Part shown: piece after piece, positions 28,270-30,183 of the stretch | How positions within the stretch are numbered: the first letter of the stretch is position 1 | Layout of the letters: each line of letters starts with the position of its first letter | Assembly: GCA_016946835.1 (NCBI GenBank) | Contig: JACVTC010000419.1 | Span: 1-30,183 of the forward strand | DNA: 30,183 nt | Source: Neocallimastix lanati (nom. inval.) | Taxonomy: Eukaryota > Neocallimastigomycota > Neocallimastigomycetes > Neocallimastigales > Neocallimastigaceae | Reading direction: 5' to 3' | Program-made: the position numbers and the translations under genes | The notes under the pieces: model-generated | The model's input: only the letters and a program-made list of their open reading frames with translations | Told to the model about the DNA's origin: nothing | The model's database searches: none

Positions 28270-28828
28270 AATTTTGTAATTTAGTATATTTGTAGTAATA
28301 AATTTAGAAGCAAAGTTTTATTTATTATTTTCACCTTTCAAAAATTTTTCTTTTTAAACGATAAATATTGTATTGTTATAGCTAATAAAATTATTAATTA
28401 ATTATAATTATTAAATACAAAAAAATAATCTTTATTGTCGTACAATCTGATAGTACACACTGTCTGACGTGCAGCTTACCTAATGGTGTCATGCCACGCG
28501 TGTGCCACGATTACTATATTCAATATAAAATATAGCAGTTCAGAGCCCACTAGCCCAATTACTATGTAGGATAAACTTAATCCGATAATCTATGTACGGA
28601 ATAAAAAAAATTTTAAAAGTATTCAATAATATTTTTATTAACTAACACAATATTTTCAAAGTAAATTAAGATTCTTTTACAGGAATTATTAAACAAATAA
28701 AGTATCAGTAATAAAAAAAAATAAAAAAAATTTAAATGGCGAAGTTAGCCAAAGTCTGATACTTTATATAATAAAGTGCCTTATAACTAGCACAAAGAAA
28801 AGTAAAAAAAATATATATAAAAAAAACA

Positions 28829-29060
28829 ATCTTACGCCTTCGGTGACGTAAGCTCCTTATTCGCCAGTGCTTGGAAAGTACCCGCACCTTCGTGTGTTGA
28901 AACGTTGAAGGCTGAACTATTATTACCGGGTCGGTAACCAAATACCTTCGTCTACTTTCCAATTAATCTCCAAATTAACTACTATTCAATAACCTACTAT
29001 GAATAGAGTTAATTTGTTGCTATCTGAGAATACACTGTGTATGAGCTCTATCCGCTCCTT
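28829..29060 (-). ncRNA. structured noncoding block shared with 15554-15746
   Basis: The 38 nt at 28829-28866 equal the reverse complement of 15709-15746, and 29036-29057 matches the other copy's 5' end. The middle differs in sequence and length. It lies on the sense strand of E4, 858 nt before gag. The conserved end forms the CTTACG/CGTAAG hairpin with a GAA loop. Confidence 0.6.
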
Positions 29061-29251
29061 GTTATAATTTTACAAAATTTGTTTTTTTAGAATCTTAATT
29101 TTACTTATTTAAAAAAAATTTTTTTATATATATATCAAACAAGCGCCATAGGTTAATCAAAGGATTAACGACTTACTTGTTTATCAATATAAAATAAAAA
29201 AAATTAAAAAAAAAAAAAAAATCTATGTTATTTACTATTATTTCTATTTAA

Positions 29252-29270
29252 TTCCCCGATATCTCCACCA
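29252..29270 (-). other. E4 primer-binding site (probable tRNA-Ala)
   Basis: The minus strand reads TGGTGGAGATATCGGGGAA, 6 nt from the LTR. The matching tRNA 3' end would have acceptor half TATCTCC, A73 and CCA, again with U at position 70 as in tRNA-Ala. It differs from the E1/E3 site from the tenth base, implying a different tRNA-Ala isoacceptor. Confidence 0.65.
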
Positions 29271-29276
29271 TATAAA

Positions 29277-29624
29277 TGTTAAGGTTTTAGAGAATTAAAT
29301 AAAAATAAAGTAAGGAAACACAAATTTTATTCATTTATTTATTATTTTTATTTATTTATTAATTTTACTTGATTTTATTTTATTTTATTTTATTTGATTT
29401 GATTTTATTTTATTTAATGATATTTAAAAATTAGTAGCAAAATTTACAACTATTTATACTTTTTTTTCAAGGCATAAAAGTTGTTCTTGCCACTAAATTA
29501 CATTTTATTATTATTTTTCTTTTTATATATAAAAACTATTAAATTTAAATTGATTTTTATAATCAATTATATAAAATTTTAATTATAACAATATAAATAA
29601 AATACATTTATAATATTAATAAAA

Positions 29625-29665
<41 letters not shown>

Positions 29666-30147
29666 CTATCTAAAATATTACTAATAAGAATTTATTTAAT
29701 TGGCTAAAATTTTTATTACACTCTGTTAAAATATTCAAATAAAAATAAAAATACTATTCTAATATAAAGGTTTTTAATAAAAATAAAATATTTTTCAATA
29801 TAAAATAAAACATTTCGATATAAAATTTTATAATAAAAAGTTAAAATATAATATATAAATTTTTAATTATCAATATATAAAAATATTATTAATATAAATT
29901 TTCATTATTAATATAAAAAAAATAAGATTTATTATTAATATTGCTAATATAAGTTTTAAATATATAAAAATATTACTATTAATATAAGATTTAATATAAA
30001 ATATAAGTTTAATATAATTTTTTGATTTAATTTTTGATCTTTGGATTTAAAAATTTATTAAAGTACAAAAATAATAATGTACACATAATGTATTAGAAAT
30101 AAATCGTAGATTTAATTAAGAATGCATTATTTAGTACATTCTTATCA
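29277..30147 (-). repeat. E4 5' LTR, 871 bp
   Basis: Direct copy of 22109-22977, with single-base length differences at several A or T runs and a few other short indels. I saw no clear base substitution. Confidence 0.92.
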
Positions 30148-30151
30148 AGTT
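30148..30151. repeat. AGTT duplication right of E4
   Basis: Separates the E4 5' LTR from an inverted LTR end. Confidence 0.7.
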
Positions 30152-30183
30152 TGATAAGAATGTACTAAATAATGCATTCTTAA
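30152..30183 (+). mobile_element. start of another E4-family LTR, opposite orientation, cut by the window end
   Basis: The last 32 bases are the exact reverse complement of 30116-30147, the terminus of the E4 LTR, and begin with TGATAAG. They represent the start of a plus-strand E4-family element or solo LTR. Confidence 0.75.

Larger units (their letters stand above)
27972..29276 (-). other. E4 long 5' leader with structured segments
   Basis: About 1.3 kb between LTR and gag, far longer than the E3 leader. It holds five hairpin repeats (28080-28269), a GC-richer structured stretch (28437-28610), the block shared with 15554-15746 (28829-29060) and the primer-binding site. A 76-residue minus-strand ORF at 28962-28732 overlaps the shared block and has no recognisable features. 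Such a leader may carry packaging or internal-initiation signals, which is inference. Confidence 0.7.
22109..30147 (-). mobile_element. E4: complete Ty3/gypsy LTR retrotransposon
   Basis: In minus-strand order: 5' LTR (30147-29277), primer-binding site, a 1.3-kb structured leader, gag, frameshift signal, pol, polypurine tract, 3' LTR (22977-22109). The LTRs are 871 and 869 bp and differ only by a handful of single-base indels, mostly in homopolymers. AGTT flanks both ends. The gag and pol frames are intact, so the element could be active. Confidence 0.93.

Noticed and set aside
28732-28962. 76-residue minus-strand ORF in the E4 leader
   Set aside because: It overlaps the structured block, shows no known motif, and the block's other copy at 15554-15746 does not preserve it.

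Overview
The window is a very AT-rich eukaryotic sequence (roughly four fifths A+T by eye) with long T and A homopolymers and asparagine-rich proteins. It consists almost entirely of LTR retrotransposons, and I see no ordinary host protein gene. Base composition, Asn-rich low complexity and a chromodomain-bearing Ty3 element fit an early-diverging fungus such as an anaerobic gut fungus (Neocallimastigomycota). A dictyostelid-like genome cannot be excluded. The organism assignment is inference.

Layout: (1) 1-7401, minus strand: a Ty3/gypsy element (E1) with gag, pol and 5' LTR; its 3' LTR lies just before the window. (2) 7402-8528: apparent host spacer, starting with a degenerate tRNA-like pol III promoter. 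(3) 8529-15065, plus strand: a complete Ty1/copia element (E2) with two apparently identical 311-bp LTRs, inserted in a poly(A) tract. (4) 15066-19253, plus strand: A-rich spacer, a structured noncoding block, then a chromodomain Ty3 element (E5) with a large in-frame internal deletion. (5) 19254-22104, minus strand: a gag-only Ty3 element (E3) with apparently identical 466-bp LTRs. (6) 22109-30147, minus strand: a full-length Ty3 element (E4) with ~870-bp LTRs. (7) 30152-30183: the start of another E4-family LTR in the opposite orientation.

The elements use three ways to express Pol. E1 and E4 have a UUUAAAC slippery heptamer in the gag frame, a 7-nt spacer and a 6-bp hairpin, with pol in the -1 frame. 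E2 has gag and pol in one frame separated by a UGA followed by CUAG and a small hairpin, the layout of stop-codon readthrough. E5 has one continuous ORF. E1, E3 and E4 have homologous Gag, LTRs beginning TGATA, and primer-binding sites that fit tRNA-Ala. E3 probably depends on an E1-like partner. E2 appears to be primed from the anticodon arm of tRNA-Lys(CUU).

The most unusual points are: a chain of elements (E3, E4 and the next LTR) joined through a reiterated AGTT; a ~62% GC insert within the AT-rich copia pol; five ~40-nt hairpin units with a covarying basal pair in the E4 leader; and a noncoding block shared by the E4 leader and the region upstream of E5 gag.
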